From Pseudorhizobium flavum (GTDB lineage Bacteria > Pseudomonadota > Alphaproteobacteria > Rhizobiales > Rhizobiaceae), in contig NZ_LR723670.1 in the NCBI RefSeq assembly GCF_902502825.2, positions 558,001 through 622,000 of the forward strand: DNA of 64,000 nucleotides. Direction: 5' to 3'. Position 1 is the stretch's first letter. Every line of letters starts with the position of its first letter. The notes under the pieces were generated by a model. The model was not told where the DNA came from. It was given only the letters and a program-made list of their open reading frames with translations, and did no database searches. A program made the translations under genes and the position numbers. This document shows, piece by piece, positions 61,844 through 64,000 of the stretch.

Positions 61844-62502
61844 ATGCCCCGGACAAATGAGGTTTATGCCCTGTTGGCGGGCATGAAGGGCGTAACGCTG
61901 CAGATCATCCAGTCGGGCAAGTACAGCCCGTTCCTGGATGACTTCGTGGCTGACGCGAACGCGCCGCGGCCGATCATCGCCGGTGGGACAGGTGCGGCGT
62001 CTCCCGATCAGGCCGCTCCAAACCTCGCCTCGTGTCCGCGAAGGACAGGGCAGGCCTCAACACGATCGGTGGCACGGCCAACGCGCTTGCGATCACGACT
62101 GACCGTGACTATCCCGAGTACGAGGACGCGCTGTTCCTGACGTTCAAGGCGGATTCCGATATCGCTGGGGCGGGATTGCGATCGACCTCGACGGGCTGGG
62201 CGCCAAGCGGGTCTACAAGAACGTTGCAGCAGGCCTCGTCGACGTGAATGCAGGCGATATCATCGCAGGTGGCTACTATCACCTGACGTTTGATACGGAG
62301 GCAGACGGCGGTACCGGAGGCTTTCATTCTGCTAAATGCCGGCGGTGGTGTCTCCGCATTCCAAGTCGGAGACTTCTTCACTACAGTCCAAACGTTGAAT
62401 TCTCCGTCAGAGTTAGAACCTGTGGCTGCTCAATTCGGATTAGCCTTGCCAGTTTTTCGCCAACGGAGGAGCTCGGAAGGTTCCACTGAATGTTCCAAGT
62501 AA
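61844..62502 (+). pseudogene. Frameshifted phage tail-fibre-like gene
   Basis: One protein can be followed through different frames. The first is MPRTNEVYALLAGMKGVTL...PIIAGGTGAASPDQA from 61844, then a frame near 62032 reading SAKDRAGLNTIGGTANALAI...FKADSDIAGAG. The next, from about 62184, reads IDLDGLGAKRVYKNVAAG...HLTFDTEADGGTGGF, and the last, from about 62320, reads ILLNAGGGVSAFQVGDFF. The G-G-T-G-A motif and the order are typical of phage tail-fibre/structural proteins. At least three frameshifts show decay or sequencing error. AGGGAGAG lies just before the first ATG. No other phage genes surround it. Confidence 0.65.
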
Positions 62503-62540
62503 CGGCCCGCATTAACGCTGGCTTTTGGAAGCTAAGGTAC

Positions 62541-64000
62541 CTAGCGGAACAGCGTCAGAATGGCTTCGGCGTTGGCATTAGCGATGGAGAGCGACTGAGT
62601 AGCCAGTTGCTCTTGTGTCTGAAGGGCTTTGAGCCTCGTGGAAGCCTCATTCATATCCGCGTCGACCAGTCGTCCGATCCCGCTGGTGATGCTGTCAGTC
62701 AGGCTCGCTACAAAATCTGATTGCATGTCAATCCGCATCGCAATTGATCCAAGAGTGCTTGCGCTGGAGATGGCGTGCTTCAGCATATATTCAACGCCGG
62801 TGATGTACTCGTCTACGGTGAAGGCAGACGTTGTGATGTCCACTTCCGCGAAGTCAAAGTCCAGTGTCCAAAGCGGCACCGACCACACATTCCCGACATA
62901 GAAGCGGGCGGCTTTGTTGCCGGCTTCCGGAAAGACTGTCTGGTCTGCTGTGAATAAGATACTGGATCCTACGGCTGTCGTAAGGAGCCCGGCGCCGGAC
63001 GTCACGTAGCCAATGACGGCGGCGAGATCACTGGCGCTTCCAACATAGCCGTCCGAGGTGCCAAGCGCTGCACTGACTGTTGTGCGATCGATCCTATACG
63101 TCGTGACGGGACCAGGACCAATCTGCATGTCAAAGTAGATCTCGGCCTTTTCGGACATGGTGAAGGGTTCGGTGAAGGTTATCTGCTCTTCGGGGTACAT
63201 ATTGTCATGGTTGCGGACCGGGACATCTTCCAGACCCATACCGAAGGTGCCTGGCACTCCGCCAAACTCAGAAGTAACGTTCAGCACGTCGATACTAGAA
63301 CCTGGATGTGTCGTGCTCTCAGTAGATTCGATCTCGAAGAGTCCGGCCATGCCCCCCGTGAACAGGGTTGCGCTTGCGGATGCAGGAACAGAGTTATCGG
63401 AGAAGACCCTGTTCAGAACAGTACGCAGTTGAGCTGCATTGAGCATGACGCCCTCGGTAGTACCCAGCGCCGCGTCGATTACTGCCTTGTCGATCCTCAG
63501 GCCTGTGAATGTATCGCCGGGCGAGTGAGGGCTGGCATCGATGATGAGGTCGAATTCAATGTAGTCGCTGGCGCCGAAAATGGTTGGTCCCGTGAAGGTA
63601 TGGCTTTCATGTCCCTGGTGTGCATCCGCGGTGAGTTCGGAGCCGCGGAAGCCACCGATATCTCCGACGCCGCCAATCTCTTTCTGTAGGATGCCGCCTC
63701 CGCCAGTGTTGAGCATACTGGTAGTCTTGAGGTTCATGTCCAGCTTCTCAACCGACACCGAACCACTGGACGATCTCACAAAAGAAGCAACGACTGCGGC
63801 TGGGATGGCATCGGTCTCCATAAGATGTGCAGGAGAGGTGGTCGCCAACCAATTGGTGCCGCTGAAACTGGAAGAGCGGACGATACTTTCCGCCTGTGCA
63901 TTCAGTTGCGCCAGCTCTTGCTGGACCTTGGCCTTATCCAGGCCCTCCTCCTTAGCCGCGACCAGACGCGCCTTAAATTCCGTCAAGATGTCCACGATCG
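62541..64000 (-). CDS. Flagellin, unusually long, N-terminus beyond the window
   Basis: The frame is open to the window edge and encodes at least 486 residues. The C-terminus SGIGRLVDADMNEASTRLKALQTQEQLATQSLSIANANAEAILTLFR is the rhizobial flagellin D0/D1 region (key part: the A-L-x-T-Q-x-Q-L and L-S-L/F-R end). The visible start (DILTEFKARLVAAKEEGLDKAKVQQELAQL) is the N-terminal D1 part, so about 80 residues lie past 64000. The middle holds two similar modules of about 90 residues (approximately residues 133-221 and 273-366 from the first visible Met), which explains the extra length. Base composition looks less G+C-rich than that of upstream genes. Confidence 0.85.
   Translation of the reverse strand, partial: IVDILTEFKARLVAAKEEGLDKAKVQQELAQLNAQAESIVRSSSFSGTNWLATTSPAHLMETDAIPAAVVASFVRSSSGSVSVEKLDMNLKTTSMLNTGGGGILQKEIGGVGDIGGFRGSELTADAHQGHESHTFTGPTIFGASDYIEFDLIIDASPHSPGDTFTGLRIDKAVIDAALGTTEGVMLNAAQLRTVLNRVFSDNSVPASASATLFTGGMAGLFEIESTESTTHPGSSIDVLNVTSEFGGVPGTFGMGLEDVPVRNHDNMYPEEQITFTEPFTMSEKAEIYFDMQIGPGPVTTYRIDRTTVSAALGTSDGYVGSASDLAAVIGYVTSGAGLLTTAVGSSILFTADQTVFPEAGNKAARFYVGNVWSVPLWTLDFDFAEVDITTSAFTVDEYITGVEYMLKHAISSASTLGSIAMRIDMQSDFVASLTDSITSGIGRLVDADMNEASTRLKALQTQEQLATQSLSIANANAEAILTLFR

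Noticed and set aside
1..64000. CRISPR arrays, insertion sequences, integrases
   Set aside because: No regularly spaced repeats, transposase or recombinase frames were seen on either strand.

Overview
The window comes from a high-G+C alphaproteobacterial chromosome, almost certainly a member of the Rhizobiaceae (Sinorhizobium/Ensifer, Rhizobium or a close genus). The evidence is a cbrA-type PdhS kinase divergent from a phasin, a tRNA-His without the extra 5' G, rirA divergent from an iron-binding protein gene and flanked by RirA- and Irr-type boxes, the N-acetylglutaminylglutamine amide (NAGGN) trio, and a rhizobial flagellin C-terminus. From memory the left third resembles the S. meliloti region running from potFGHI to rirA. 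I could not check this by alignment.

Layout. 0.1-4.2 kb: potFGHI polyamine importer. 4.2-14.4 kb: AsmA protein, acetoacetyl-CoA synthetase, a two-domain ferric-iron permease (fbpB-like), the large cell-cycle kinase CbrA and a phasin. 14.5-19.1 kb: tRNA-His, a small HTH protein, a GNAT-fold protein, a LysR regulator divergent from iolA/mmsA, and a 40-residue membrane protein. 19.1-22.6 kb: fbpA, rirA, an AbrB-family membrane protein and gluconokinase. 22.7-27.5 kb: TetR regulator with a gamma-glutamylpolyamine synthetase/oxidase pair and a DadA-like dehydrogenase. 27.7-31.7 kb: phosphomannomutase, a small membrane protein, MalQ and a 16-cysteine copper-storage-type protein. 31.7-37.0 kb: NAGGN osmoprotectant operon with a divergent MarR gene. 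37.1-40.3 kb: a small protein, YrbL-like protein, GT25 glycosyltransferase and O-antigen ligase. 40.4-47.5 kb: quinate/shikimate catabolism (TetR, dehydrogenase, QuiC-type dehydroshikimate dehydratase, TRAP transporter, AroQ-like protein). 47.7-52.9 kb: TPC-type metal P-type ATPase, NIT-domain chemoreceptor and PAS-GGDEF cyclase. 53.2-61.0 kb: amide-responsive operon amiC-amiR-dppCBA-fmdA-dppDF. 61.1-64.0 kb: a lower-quality stretch with a frameshifted phage tail-fibre-like pseudogene and an unusually long, 5'-truncated flagellin gene.

How the parts fit. Import and breakdown are paired repeatedly: polyamine uptake (potFGHI) with gamma-glutamylation catabolism; TRAP uptake with shikimate/quinate degradation to protocatechuate; oligopeptide-type ABC uptake with an acetamidase/formamidase under AmiC/AmiR control. 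The most informative non-coding signals are a leader terminator just before amiC, an 18-bp element shared by the aroE-like and dctP promoters, paired TGC-N3-GCA sites over the phasin -35 box, TTAA-N7-TTAA boxes near cbrA and beside a possible sRNA, and the RirA/Irr-type boxes between fbpA and rirA. No CRISPR array, insertion sequence or intact prophage was seen.
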